Shown: positions 15,401 through 27,142 of the stretch, one piece after another
Layout: every line of letters starts with the position of its first letter
Numbering within the stretch: the first letter of the stretch is position 1
Virus record (IMG/VR): IMGVR_UViG_3300008110_000309
Span: 1 to 40,059 of that record
Reading direction: 5' to 3' (one strand)
Source: a virus
Length of the DNA stretch: 40,059 bases
Made by a program: the position numbers and the translations under genes
The notes under the pieces: generated by a model
Databases searched by the model: none
What the model was told of the DNA's origin: nothing
Seen by the model: only the letters and a program-made list of their open reading frames with translations

Positions 15401-18400
15401 GCAAAATCTGTTCGGCATTCGCCGCCACAAGTGCAATGGCGCTCTTAAACGCCACCGGGGTCTTTGACGGCGGCAGGTTTGCCAGCGTCTGTCGGGCAAT
15501 GTCAGCGGCCTTAATGGCCCCGGTGGGATTGGCGTCGCGCAACGCGGCAATCGCCTTGCCAAGGCCAGCGACAATCTCCTGTCGAAGGACTAGCTCGCGG
15601 TCGGCGGCATCAAGAAATGAATACGCCTGATTCCAGTCCCTGCCTTTCTTAAACGCAAGAGCGGCCTTTAGCAGATTGTCGTTCAGGTCAACCGCTGAAA
15701 CACTCGCCATCTTGGCATCTACTTCAGACACCAGTCGCTGTGCGGCATCGGCAACCATGGCTTCGGGGCTTTCATAGCGACGAGAGCCAGCGGCAGAAAT
15801 AACCTGTTCTGGGTTCATTTCTCGCGCCGCCTCGTCAAGCACCTCGTCATCCGTAAACTGGTCAAACTGTCGGCCAGTTACATCGCGAAGATTCTGTCGC
15901 ATCCGGCCAAGCCGGGGGCCGACGGACTCGGCATACTTGGCGATGTTTGCTTCAGTAAGCGTACCCCAGGTATTGCCGCCCATACGCACATGCGGTTCAG
16001 TCAGCACCTCTCCTGCGGCAGAAGCCAGGGTTCTGCCAGCCGCATAGCGAGAGCTTTCACTGCCCTGATTCCCGCGAACCTTTTCAAGCGCCGTTGCAAA
16101 CATGTCAATAACGACATCAGCGTCCATTGACTCATCGGACGGAAGAAGCGATTCCGCAAACGCGCGAACAGCCCCCCGACCATCCTGGGACGCACTGGCC
16201 AGAATGCGCAACGCCCCAATGCCCTCGTTGGCCGGAGCGGCCTCGCTAAACACCTCGTCAACAACGCGGTTGATAGACGCCGGAGTAGCAAATGCGCGAA
16301 CATCAATGCTCTCGTCGCCTACGCGAGTTGGGGCCCAGATATCATCGCTGTAGATGGCAAGGTTATCGGCAAGAAAGTCCGTAAACTTGCCAATCATGTA
16401 CATGCCACCAAACTCTCTACTGGCTCCACCAGTGCTAGCGCGAGTAACGGCTAGCGAACGTCCGCCAAGCCCACCCTCAGTAACAGCCTTGCGGAAAAAC
16501 TCAGAAGCCGAAGTCTTAGCCTGATGTGTAATAATCAGGTCGTCGATAAACTCGCGACCAAACTTATTCGCCAACGCAGGGGCAATGGCCATCCCGCCAA
16601 GAACCATCGCGTAGCGGTTGCGCTCTTCCGGCGTGTCACCAAGCGCGTAACCCCCAACGTATCCCGTCATAGGATTGACGGCATAGTACATCGGGATATT
16701 GGCATCACCAGAGAATCCAGCCTTCTCTAGCGCGTCATCAACCTGCGCAAGTGCCGTGCGAAGCGCGCGTTGCTCGTCAAGTAAAATGTTTTCGCGGCCA
16801 AGCTGGAACGATAGATTGGCGCGAATATTTCGGAGCTGGGTGATGTACTTGTTCTTGGCAAGCTTGCTCTTGCTCTTGGGGGGAGCGGGAATGGCAACCT
16901 GCTCTGGGGCCTGCGCAACCACGCGAGGCTTAGCCGCTTGCACGGGCTTAGCAACCGGAGAGCCGCCAAGACGGGCAATCTCAACATTCAGATTGGCAAT
17001 CTCAGCATTGATGTCATTAACCATCTGCGAGACAATGGCAACGTCTCGGTCATTCTTGATGCCAGCCTTGGCAATCTCCGCCGCTTGCTGGGCCAGTTCC
17101 TTGCTCCGCCGAAGCATTGCCTTGACGTTCCCCTTTGCCGCGCGAACCTCAGGCGAGGGCTTGGCAATAGGGGCAATCGGAGGAGCGGCCTCGCCAATCG
17201 GCGTTGCGGCTGGGCTACCACGGACTGCGCCAGCGGCGGAGCGGCGAGGGGCAGGAGGCACTGCCGCGCCAGCCGCAACCACCGGAGTTGCAGGCGGTGT
17301 AGCGGCGGGCGTAGCAACAGGCGTAACGGGAGGCGTTACAGCCGCCGCCGGAGCCTCAGGCGGAAGCATGGCTTCATCAAGAATCTGCGCCAGCGTCTTA
17401 GGACCGCGAAAGGCGGGCTGTCCCGGCTTGCGCGGAGGAATGCGAGCGGCGCGCTCAGCCTCCTCAAGAATCTCCGGAGCAAGCTCAATCTCTCCACGGC
17501 GAGCCAACTCGGCCAGCCGAATCTGCTCCTCTTCCGGCAACGCACTTCCTGGAGTGGCTCCAGCCGCATTACGCTCAGCCATGCGAGCAAGCCGAGCCGC
17601 CTCTTCAGCCGCCACACGCTCCGCATCCTGCGCCGCCTTGGCGCGCGCCGCTTGCCGAGCAAACTTTGGCGTAAGCTTAACGTCTGGGACTGCGGCACCA
17701 GCTCCCTCGGGCGGAAGCATGGCATCGTCAAGAATGTCATCAAGCGTCCTTGGCCCCTGCATAGGCTCAGGCCCAAACTGCGGACCAGGCGCCCTGGGGC
17801 CAAGTTCCGGCCCAGGACGACGCATGTAGTCAATGCTCTTTCGGACTTGGCCAATCCCCTTGCCAACCAACCCCATCCCATATTCCGCGCCAAACATAAG
17901 CGGAAGCATGGCGGCAATATCACCAGCAAATCGACCCGTCTTGGTCTGGGCAAGCTCCTCAGCCGCCCGTCCAATCGGCGCATAAACACTGCGGCCAAGG
18001 AACGTCTCTGGCTCGGCGCCAGTCTCTCGATACATCCGGCTGGCCTCAGCCAACTGGCCAGTCAACGACTGACGAGGGTCGTCAGACACGGCTCCTGGCG
18101 CAATAAACAGCGGAATATCAACAGCGGCACCAGCTCCAGTTCCAATGGCCGCTCTTTGTGCTAGCGATGCTTCAGGGCCACCAAGCGTACGAATAGCCTT
18201 TGCGGCACGACGCGCACGAACCGCCGTGCGCCCAGCTCCAACCGTACGCGCCGCAGTGCTAACGCCACCAAGAACAGTGGGAAGGGCGCGAGCGCCAATC
18301 AAACTGACGGCAATATCAGGAGCAACCGTGCCCAAGCCGCCAGCAATCTTTGCCCCGGTGGTTTGAGCTGGGCGGTATCGGCTTTCAATTTCGCGCGCAA

Positions 18401-18746
18401 TCGCGCGAACGTCTTCCGCCTTTTCCGGCGAAACAATGCCAATCGACTCTGCAAGATTAGCGGCGGCTTGCGTCGTACGCGCCTCCGCACGATTAGCAAA
18501 CCGCCCAATCTTCCCAAGCAAGGTCTGGTCGCGCTGGAACTGGCGAAACTTTTCCTCCTTGCCAGTCACAGCATGACCGAGTTCCATAAACCTGCGCTCG
18601 GCCTCTTCGGTACTCTGAATCAGTCCTCTGTCAATCTCATCCCGAACGCGAGCAATAGCCGTCTCGCGCGGGATTCTGCTTGTCATGGACGTAGACTCAG
18701 CAACAATACGCGGAGGCTTATCGTCAAGTCCTGGAATCCGTGCCAT
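12426..18746 (-). CDS. Giant multi-domain virion protein, internal/ejection-type (large polyvalent-like)
   Basis: The product has 2,106 residues, the largest gene in the window. It is mostly helical and Ala/Arg-rich, with a Pro/Ala-rich linker at about residues 465-530 and possible membrane helices near 285 and 1215 (PWGAAILLATGVFGYKF). Two copies of a peptide repeat, GPRTLDDILDDAMLPPE (about 330) and GPKTLAQILDEAMLPPE (about 446), flank a charged helical region. The C-terminal third (about 1500-2106) resembles the ends of phage large polyvalent proteins (LPD38-like, from memory) that are packaged and ejected with DNA. No peptidase or lysozyme motif is evident. In podoviruses the ejection proteins lie between tail genes and lysis genes, as here. 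Confidence 0.6.
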   Translation of the reverse strand: MARIPGLDDKPPRIVAESTSMTSRIPRETAIARVRDEIDRGLIQSTEEAERRFMELGHAVTGKEEKFRQFQRDQTLLGKIGRFANRAEARTTQAAANLAESIGIVSPEKAEDVRAIAREIESRYRPAQTTGAKIAGGLGTVAPDIAVSLIGARALPTVLGGVSTAARTVGAGRTAVRARRAAKAIRTLGGPEASLAQRAAIGTGAGAAVDIPLFIAPGAVSDDPRQSLTGQLAEASRMYRETGAEPETFLGRSVYAPIGRAAEELAQTKTGRFAGDIAAMLPLMFGAEYGMGLVGKGIGQVRKSIDYMRRPGPELGPRAPGPQFGPEPMQGPRTLDDILDDAMLPPEGAGAAVPDVKLTPKFARQAARAKAAQDAERVAAEEAARLARMAERNAAGATPGSALPEEEQIRLAELARRGEIELAPEILEEAERAARIPPRKPGQPAFRGPKTLAQILDEAMLPPEAPAAAVTPPVTPVATPAATPPATPVVAAGAAVPPAPRRSAAGAVRGSPAATPIGEAAPPIAPIAKPSPEVRAAKGNVKAMLRRSKELAQQAAEIAKAGIKNDRDVAIVSQMVNDINAEIANLNVEIARLGGSPVAKPVQAAKPRVVAQAPEQVAIPAPPKSKSKLAKNKYITQLRNIRANLSFQLGRENILLDEQRALRTALAQVDDALEKAGFSGDANIPMYYAVNPMTGYVGGYALGDTPEERNRYAMVLGGMAIAPALANKFGREFIDDLIITHQAKTSASEFFRKAVTEGGLGGRSLAVTRASTGGASREFGGMYMIGKFTDFLADNLAIYSDDIWAPTRVGDESIDVRAFATPASINRVVDEVFSEAAPANEGIGALRILASASQDGRGAVRAFAESLLPSDESMDADVVIDMFATALEKVRGNQGSESSRYAAGRTLASAAGEVLTEPHVRMGGNTWGTLTEANIAKYAESVGPRLGRMRQNLRDVTGRQFDQFTDDEVLDEAAREMNPEQVISAAGSRRYESPEAMVADAAQRLVSEVDAKMASVSAVDLNDNLLKAALAFKKGRDWNQAYSFLDAADRELVLRQEIVAGLGKAIAALRDANPTGAIKAADIARQTLANLPPSKTPVAFKSAIALVAANAEQILRRPVSYLESYNSSVIPLERFRAFLLPLDTPAIASVRAEIIDRLPSAIVKEYDPAKPAARAEALKSVLDAIRNKKGLVITASGMAFSREAQAQDGSVDEEDGIPWGAAILLATGVFGYKFMRGALGRAAREGVKSKAARAIVEQELARQARMQASKTTAATAARNAARIGQPVAPYSADLLPDLMDSPESLLREAPRILNDRAGSDEVREISESLIETGLVPRGMTVPWEVETQIAEMLATTAENLATRDPARKLAGPEMLALSMQYKRDIQRAAWARKLMNDQFASVQDRELASRLVDALEDRVIQAYTRITRDASQTGRDLNLLKLSLDSTDDPAAWLLRAQKLAGGRQIDDELVQEILGALRSGDVAAAQRGLAKARAKSASIFDRIGEGVQASLLLSLARPLRDLVSNVQQAGDRTVALNVLAPIYDSLISGLSGTRTAGGLTSPSVRRIAKAGLTGAKQAWLLMNPTGKYAASAEGKLLIERASRRYDWLRETQLQNPILRSVVQWVRRSVAAADQPFYEVAYASSVESQARAMALAAGYKGRELARKADAIANRPTSQMLVRAASDAAEATWQNDTRLTAAAKWMSMRASKQPELRLAGVAMLPFAQTPSAMASEAIGRTPLGVVAGSAGDLRKMANATLRDEAQRRLVRRLALGTTGAGWIYLGYTLAGNGDMTGAYPVDPNERARWDEENKVPNAIRRGGKWIGLSGLLGPQAMLMSIGAQMHEEMTSNGGIISGAIEMARASAAGIAGTVAESPYGRGASAMGEMVQAARYSREPEVRNQYISRAVDQYGGMVVPQVVSQLAQALDVDESGNIISRDIGQGEGMLGRMGGAFRSRIPGLRESLPAKVSPFGRVRTESRGGLISVFDPVRARQSFETDLTQGLGEAGYFPTPGQPDEEIGETPADFLTRRMAQGPQEEALLYGIMLNEDAIAGAGEAVPHPALEMLTPRMVEDYRETGNRAELYRSVLDRYRSLVTDQRREPFR

Positions 18747-18757
18747 TGGGTATGCGA

Positions 18758-19465
18758 TTACGGGTTAAAACGAACACGCGGTCTTCCAGCCGGAGCGGCG
18801 CCAGTTGCGGCTTGCGGTCGCGGAACGCTAGTGCTGTCGCCAGTTATGGTCAGGTTAACGCCACCACCACGACCCATGCGATTAAAACGAGTGACAGCCG
18901 CCTGAATGTCCATGGCATTAAGGCGAGAGCCGTTGGCAATACCAATGCGAATAGCCTCTTGTGCGTTGCCGTTCGCGGCCTGAACAATTCGGTCAGCCTC
19001 TGCGGCACGGTTTCTAGCCTCGGCACCTTCAGCACTTACCATAGACGACGGGCTATACGAGCGCGGAATAAACAGGTCAGAAAGTCCGGAGTCATACGAC
19101 AAAAGCCGGGCGACATTGGCCGTCAGCGGCGAGCGTCCACCAACAGGCGTCACGCCAGTCAGGCCAGTCGCAATGGCGCGGCGGCGTCCGCTTTCCGTAA
19201 AGTCTCCCGGCACAAACGCAGGCTCGTCAATGCCAGCAAAGTCAACGCGCTCGTAACCCTCAGGCTGAGTGCCACCGAATTGGGCACCCTGCAACTGAAG
19301 TGCGCGCATTGTACCCTGCCTGCGCTCCAGGAGTTCGCGGTTAACATCTTCAAGCTGTTGCTGGCGCTCCAGCGCGCGAATCTCATCTTCGCGGGCGCGA
19401 GTGCCGTGAGCAGTCAATCCAGCGCCAAGGCCGGAAAACAGGCTTGCCAGAAACGGATTAGCCAT
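18758..19465 (-). CDS. Probable internal virion protein
   Basis: The product has 235 residues. It begins with a hydrophobic, glycine-rich helix (FLASLFSGLGAGLTAHG) followed by a charged coiled-coil segment (REDEIRALERQQQLEDVNREL), and ends in a Pro/Arg-rich tail. The ATG at 19465 overlaps the upstream TAA by one base. It shares length class and amphipathic start with podovirus ejection proteins of the gp7/gp16 type, and it lies directly before the giant protein. The call rests on position and composition only. Confidence 0.5.
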   Translation of the reverse strand: MANPFLASLFSGLGAGLTAHGTRAREDEIRALERQQQLEDVNRELLERRQGTMRALQLQGAQFGGTQPEGYERVDFAGIDEPAFVPGDFTESGRRRAIATGLTGVTPVGGRSPLTANVARLLSYDSGLSDLFIPRSYSPSSMVSAEGAEARNRAAEADRIVQAANGNAQEAIRIGIANGSRLNAMDIQAAVTRFNRMGRGGGVNLTITGDSTSVPRPQAATGAAPAGRPRVRFNP

Positions 19466-20148
19466 TACTTTTTCCCGGCCGCAAGAATCGGCGCCATGCG
19501 AATGTAGAGGTCAAGAAGCGCCCGCTGGCGGTCATCCTCGCGCGCGAGGAGGTCGGCCTCAAGCGAAGACACGGCGCGAGCCTGCTGGCCAAGGAGGTCA
19601 CCCAGTCGCTCAGCGCCAATGCTAGACGACGACAGGCCACGACGGGCTAGCTCATCCTCTAGGTTCTGCTTCTCTCCGGCAAACTGCGCGCGGAGATTTA
19701 CAAGCGCCGCACTGCGAAGGCGGTCGTACACACCAGTGTCAAAAGAAGGGAATCCAGGCACCCCAGAGCCAGTCCCGGCGCCGCTACCGCCCAACGGAAA
19801 ATACGACGGCGCGCTAGTCGGAGCAGGAAGGTTTGACGGTCCTGGCGGGGGAACGTAGTCAGAGCCGCCACCGCCATACGGGCCAGTGTCTGCGTCAATC
19901 TGCGTGTCGCCAAGATTGGCATAGTCGCTCGGACCAGTGAACATCAAGTTAAGGTTGTCGGGCGGAGCAGGGCGAGCCATGCCCTGGTCCTGCATTTCAG
20001 CATACGTCATTGGACGAGCGTCGCGCTTGGCGGCTCGGCGCGCATCGCGAGCCGCATTGCCGTTGATATTGGTGAACATGCCCTCGGTGTTACGGGCCGA
20101 ACCACCAGCGCGACGAAGCTCGTACTTTGCAAGCGGATTCTGCTCCAT
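19465..20148 (-). CDS. Probable internal virion protein
   Basis: The product has 227 residues. It has a basic N-terminus, a Gly/Pro-rich central region (about residues 85-130, GPYGGGGSDYVPPPGPSNLP and beyond) and a helical C-terminus with coiled-coil character (NLRAQFAGEKQNLEDELARR; SSLEADLLAREDDRQRALL). It starts at an ATG that overlaps the upstream stop (TAATG at 20148). It belongs to the same translationally coupled block as the two neighbours. No enzyme motif is seen. Confidence 0.5.
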   Translation of the reverse strand: MEQNPLAKYELRRAGGSARNTEGMFTNINGNAARDARRAAKRDARPMTYAEMQDQGMARPAPPDNLNLMFTGPSDYANLGDTQIDADTGPYGGGGSDYVPPPGPSNLPAPTSAPSYFPLGGSGAGTGSGVPGFPSFDTGVYDRLRSAALVNLRAQFAGEKQNLEDELARRGLSSSSIGAERLGDLLGQQARAVSSLEADLLAREDDRQRALLDLYIRMAPILAAGKK

Positions 20149-20672
20149 TACCGCCTCCCGCTAAACATGCTCATAAACAGCGGACGAAGCATCTCAGCGG
20201 CCGCTTCAGCCTCGCGACGCTGACGCTCCATCTCGTCCATCTGCATTTCAGCCTGACGGCTAGCAAGCTCCTGTTGCTGGGCGTTGCTGTACATGTTGCT
20301 ACCAGCCATCAATGCCTGACCAGTGACCAGGGCATTCTTAGGGTCCATAGCGTAATTGGCAAGCCTAGAAGCGCCGCTTGATAGGCGTGCAGGTAGGCTT
20401 TTACCCGCGCCAGCAGTGCCAGTCGGCGGGGTACCAGCAAGGAAATTGCCAGCGCGCGTAGCCGTTCGCCCAATGCCAGTATTGGCCAACTTGCCAATCT
20501 TACCAGCGGCTTGCAGTCCCTTGCCAACTCCAAACATGAGGCCAAGGTCGCCGCCGTATCCAAGCACCTGGCCAAGGCCAGTCTTGTTCATCCAGTTCAT
20601 CGTGCGCTTCTTTGCCTTCGACCCGCCGATGCGGCCAGCAAGCCATCCCACGGCTTTCGTAGTAAGCGGCAT
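20148..20672 (-). CDS. Probable internal virion protein, glycine/alanine-rich
   Basis: The product has 174 residues. The N-terminal half is rich in Gly with short hydrophobic patches (LGYGGDLGLMFGVGKGLQAAGKI), which suggests membrane interaction on ejection. The C-terminal part is a charged helix (ASRQAEMQMDEMERQRREAEAAAEML). The position after the DUF3008-like gene and before two similar proteins supports an internal-core role. The family is not recognised. Confidence 0.5.
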   Translation of the reverse strand: MPLTTKAVGWLAGRIGGSKAKKRTMNWMNKTGLGQVLGYGGDLGLMFGVGKGLQAAGKIGKLANTGIGRTATRAGNFLAGTPPTGTAGAGKSLPARLSSGASRLANYAMDPKNALVTGQALMAGSNMYSNAQQQELASRQAEMQMDEMERQRREAEAAAEMLRPLFMSMFSGRR

Positions 20673-20674
20673 TG

Positions 20675-20860
20675 CTACTTTCCTCCCTTCTTTCGGCGCA
20701 CCACAATGCGCTTGGCTGGGCGACGCTCAGGCATATCCTCGTACGCTTCGCGTGGCGTTTCTGAAATATATTTGCGGGCAACCTTTTTGGAAAGGCCCGG
20801 CACCTTGCCGCTAGCGGCCGCGTACATCAGTCTCTGCTGTGACTTGCTCTTGATTGGCAT
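20675..20860 (-). CDS. DUF3008-like small basic phage protein
   Basis: The product has 61 residues. The opening MPIKSKSQQRLMYAAASGK closely matches the start of small conserved phage proteins annotated DUF3008, whose function is unknown. The C-terminus is strongly basic (RRPAKRIVVRRKKGGK), suggesting nucleic-acid contact in the capsid. It is the first gene after the internal late promoter at 20921-20948. Confidence 0.75.
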   Translation of the reverse strand: MPIKSKSQQRLMYAAASGKVPGLSKKVARKYISETPREAYEDMPERRPAKRIVVRRKKGGK

Positions 20861-20920
20861 TGTTATCTCACCATTTCACTTTGTCGGTCCAGTAGGCGGC
20901 ACTCATCCGCCCCTTAAAGC

Positions 20921-20948
20921 AATATACAACCAGCAAAACTTCTGTCAA
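20921..20948 (-). promoter_or_regulatory. Internal late promoter for internal-protein and lysis genes
   Basis: On the minus strand TTGACA (20948-20943), a 16-bp spacer and TATATT (20926-20921). It lies in the 137-nt gap between the glycosyltransferase gene and the 61-residue gene. It would allow separate expression of the ejection and lysis block. Confidence 0.6.
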
Positions 20949-20997
20949 GAACTGCGGACTACACCAACGTGTTGTCTTGCGCAATAAAACGTTGCAT

Positions 20998-22086
20998 TTA
21001 GTACTTGTACCAATCCCGCCCGACCGCAAGGCCGTGCAGTTGCTGGAAGACATTGTCATACAGCGGGGCGACCGCTTCGAGCGAGAAACGCTCGCGCGCG
21101 CGTTTGGCGATATCCGCCCGGTCAAATACCCCGTCGGCGCAAAGCTCGACCCCCATGACCCAGTCCGACAGCATCCGGCAGTGGAGCCCGGTCCGGCTAT
21201 GTTCCACCGTTTCCGGGAAGCACCCCCATGGCGGAGTCAGCACCGGAGTACCGCAGAGCATCGACTCAATGGCACTGTGGCCACCCGGCTCGGCGTACTG
21301 GCTGGGGTAAATCGTGGCAATCGCATTGCCAAGAAACTGTGCCCGCTCAGCCCCGGTAACCGGCTCTTTATACTCGACATTCGGTGAAGTCAAGAAAGGA
21401 GTCGGGTCGCCCTGCCCGCACAGCACGAATCGGATATGCGGGAGGCGCTTTGCCACATCGGCAATCAGGTGGCACCCCTTGGTGTAGCTAATCCGGCCAA
21501 GAAATGCAACGTAGGGCGCTGTCGTGTCTGGCTCCAGTGTCTCCGTCCATTCCATTGTGTCGAAAGACGGCGGCACCACCCATTCGTAAAACGATGGCTC
21601 CCGGCCAAACTTGGCTTGGTGGAAGTGCATCCACATCGAAGTCTCAAACACCCGGAACGGCAAATAGCTCTCCGGATAGCCGATGCCCATTTCCAAGTCC
21701 ACGCCGACATGACTGCCCAGCGCATCCTGATGAGCAATCCCCAGCGGGTGCAGGACGATGTCTCCGGGATGCACCCGCTCGGCCAGCGCCGCGCGGAGCC
21801 GGGCATTAAACGTCCGGTACAGCGGGTTCCCCGTGTTGGCATCCGCGACATGCATCCGCTTCTTGTCCTCGAAGCGGTGCCCGAGAAGTTTGTACCACTC
21901 GTCTTGCGACATCAAATCCACCTGCTCGGTGGCCCCGCTCATCGCGCCAGCGACACCATAGTGCGTAATGTCGTACCCGATGGCGCGCATCATCGGCGAC
22001 ATCGTGCGAACCTTGTTGGTAAACGCATCATGCGAATAACGCGGATGCGTGACCGTGTGCGGGACCCCCAGCAGGTGCAGGCGCAT
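20998..22086 (-). CDS. GT4-family (GT-B) glycosyltransferase
   Basis: The product has 362 residues. The ATG at 22086 overlaps the upstream TAA (TAATG). The C-terminal half has the group-1 pattern: a strand-loop LGRISYTKG (196-204), IRFVLCGQGDP, and the nucleotide-sugar E-x7-E motif at Glu266 and Glu274 (EPGGHSAIE), followed by CGTPVLTPPWG and PETV. It would transfer a sugar from an activated donor. The gene lies inside the virion operon, so likely acceptors are a virion protein, perhaps the neighbouring fibre, or the host envelope; phage DNA is less likely because no base-modification genes are seen. The acceptor is not shown. Confidence 0.85.
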   Translation of the reverse strand: MRLHLLGVPHTVTHPRYSHDAFTNKVRTMSPMMRAIGYDITHYGVAGAMSGATEQVDLMSQDEWYKLLGHRFEDKKRMHVADANTGNPLYRTFNARLRAALAERVHPGDIVLHPLGIAHQDALGSHVGVDLEMGIGYPESYLPFRVFETSMWMHFHQAKFGREPSFYEWVVPPSFDTMEWTETLEPDTTAPYVAFLGRISYTKGCHLIADVAKRLPHIRFVLCGQGDPTPFLTSPNVEYKEPVTGAERAQFLGNAIATIYPSQYAEPGGHSAIESMLCGTPVLTPPWGCFPETVEHSRTGLHCRMLSDWVMGVELCADGVFDRADIAKRARERFSLEAVAPLYDNVFQQLHGLAVGRDWYKY

Positions 22087-22973
22087 TAGACGCCACCAAC
22101 CGTGCCGCTCGTGGACAGCGACCGCGTTGCGCCATACGACAGGAACGGACTGGCCAGCACCGCCGTGCCCGTCGTGTACTTGTATGTCGCAGTTACCGTC
22201 AAGCTCCACGGCTGGCCATTGCTAACCGTCAGTCCATGCGCGAGCTGAGCCTGCACCGAGCCAGCCGCTACTGCCGTATTGCTCAGGCTCACGCTGTTGC
22301 CATTGATGGTACCGACAGCGGTCACCTCAATCTCGGCCAGCGCGTCCGCCTTGAACTCGTAGTTGTTCAATCCGGTGATGACGACCAGCGTGGTCGAGAC
22401 GTTGACGGCAATTGACGCAGGTTGCCCAGGCGTATAGTCGTCCCACGCAAAAAACGTCAGGTCGTGGTCGTGCCACATGCTGGCTAACGTGCGCCACGGG
22501 TTGGTGCCAAGGCGCGTGTACGGCGAGCCGCCCGTAATAGCCGTCATATAATCGCCGCGCGCCGTAAGGCACGCATTGTATTCCGTGGTCGGAACGTCCC
22601 ACGCATCAACGATGGTGCTTTCGACGTTAGCCACAAGAATCTGCGTGGTTGGGCGCGTGCGCGGGTCAGACTGCCACACCGCAGCGGGGGTTGGGGTCGT
22701 GTCGGTGTAAATGTTGGCGCCAGAAACTGTTGTGCCGTTGTTCGTGTAGGCGTCAGCCGGAATGACGATGCCAAGGTTGCCGTTGCGGTTGCTCGCCGTG
22801 GCAATGTCCGCATAAAACGAGGCCGACAGCGCCGCGCGGGTACTGATAAGGCTGGTGCGTGCCGTTCCCGCATTCGTCGTGTTGACTGTGCGTTTGTCGT
22901 AGTAGTTGTTGCCAGACGATGCCTCAAGCGCCGTCTGCGTCGTGTCAAGGTAATGCGCGTAAAACCGGGCCAT
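22086..22973 (-). CDS. Tail or fibre-associated structural protein
   Basis: The product has 295 residues and is rich in Thr, Ala and Asn with many predicted beta strands. It begins MARFYAHYLDTTQTALEASS and ends in a Thr/Ser-rich beta segment. The layout is typical of phage tail-surface proteins. It is translationally coupled to the 50-residue membrane gene upstream (TAATG at 22973) and to the glycosyltransferase downstream. It could be a receptor-contacting protein or a fibre chaperone. There is no sequence-level match. Confidence 0.5.
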   Translation of the reverse strand: MARFYAHYLDTTQTALEASSGNNYYDKRTVNTTNAGTARTSLISTRAALSASFYADIATASNRNGNLGIVIPADAYTNNGTTVSGANIYTDTTPTPAAVWQSDPRTRPTTQILVANVESTIVDAWDVPTTEYNACLTARGDYMTAITGGSPYTRLGTNPWRTLASMWHDHDLTFFAWDDYTPGQPASIAVNVSTTLVVITGLNNYEFKADALAEIEVTAVGTINGNSVSLSNTAVAAGSVQAQLAHGLTVSNGQPWSLTVTATYKYTTGTAVLASPFLSYGATRSLSTSGTVGGV

Positions 22974-23125
22974 TAGAACGCCTCTGGGCTGGAAGGGGTG
23001 GTCGGGTCACTCGGGCCGGTGGGTCGCACTCCGCCAGACGTAGGAATAGGCACGCGGCGCTTTCGGCGGAGACGAAACGCAACGCTGGCAATGATGATGA
23101 CAACAAGCAGGAAGATATTAAGCAT
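22973..23125 (-). CDS. Small single-pass membrane protein
   Basis: The product has 50 residues and falls below common ORF cutoffs. The ATG at 23125 has GAGG 5 nt upstream, and the stop overlaps the next start (TAATG). Residues 3-17 (NIFLLVVIIIASVAF) form a membrane helix, followed by a strong positive cluster (RLRRKRR) and a Pro/Ser/Thr-rich tail. The positive cluster would keep the C-terminus in the cytoplasm. It lies between fibre and tail genes. Function is unknown. Confidence 0.65.
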   Translation of the reverse strand: MLNIFLLVVIIIASVAFRLRRKRRVPIPTSGGVRPTGPSDPTTPSSPEAF

Positions 23126-23140
23126 GGAATCCTCGGAGAA

Positions 23141-26540
<3,400 letters not shown>

Positions 26541-26541
<1 letters not shown>

Positions 26542-27140
26542 TAGGCGCCCTTCACCGCAAAGGCGGCAAGGTACTCTGCCCCGTCATACATGGCAGAGAC
26601 AACGTTCTTCTTGTTGGCGGCAGTATTGTAGGACGGAGGGTTGTCGCCAAAGTCAAAACCAGTTAGCGTGACAACTCGACCGCCCACTGCATCTTGCACC
26701 AGAATGAGCGTATAGGTGCCACCAGTCTGCTGGTTGGAAAAAGTCAGCGTCGCATTGCCAGTGAGCGTCACCTTCTGAATTGGGCCATTGTTCCAATTAA
26801 TGGCCAGCGACGTTCCAGAATTGCCAGCATCGTAAATCCCAGGCTGGCCATTGGTAACGGCAAACGTGGTGTCCGTAGCCCAGGCGGCGCCAGTGTCGTA
26901 CGCCAACGAAGCGACGGTCGTCCCGCCAATGGTGCTAGTCGACACCCATTTGCGGCCAATAGTTCCAGCCGCAGGACGCGCCCCAGACTGCACATGGATG
27001 GTTGGGTCGTTATCGTGCGCGTTAAAATACGTCCGCGTGTTATTAAAGTTACCTGTAATAACAGTCGCGTCCAGCGGGTCATTAGGCGCCGGAGTATTGT
27101 ACGCGGAAGGAATCAGGTGTTCGCCAATCTGCTCAGCCAT
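26541..27140 (-). CDS. Tail fibre-like protein
   Basis: The product has 199 residues. Residues 45-90 (DPTIHVQSGARPAAGTIGRKW and on) echo the N-terminal HVQSG and following segment of the collagen fibre, a region typical of fibre shafts and attachment domains. The C-terminal half is beta-rich (VTLTGNATLTFSNQQTGGTY; VVTLTGFDFGDNPPSYN), a motif common in phage fibre tips. It may be a second, short fibre or an adaptor for the long one. Confidence 0.65.
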
Positions 27141-27142
27141 TG

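Noticed and set aside
16938-18164. A 408-codon plus-strand frame rich in Arg/Asn
   Set aside because: It is antisense to the giant gene and shows the low-complexity look of a shadow frame with no motif.
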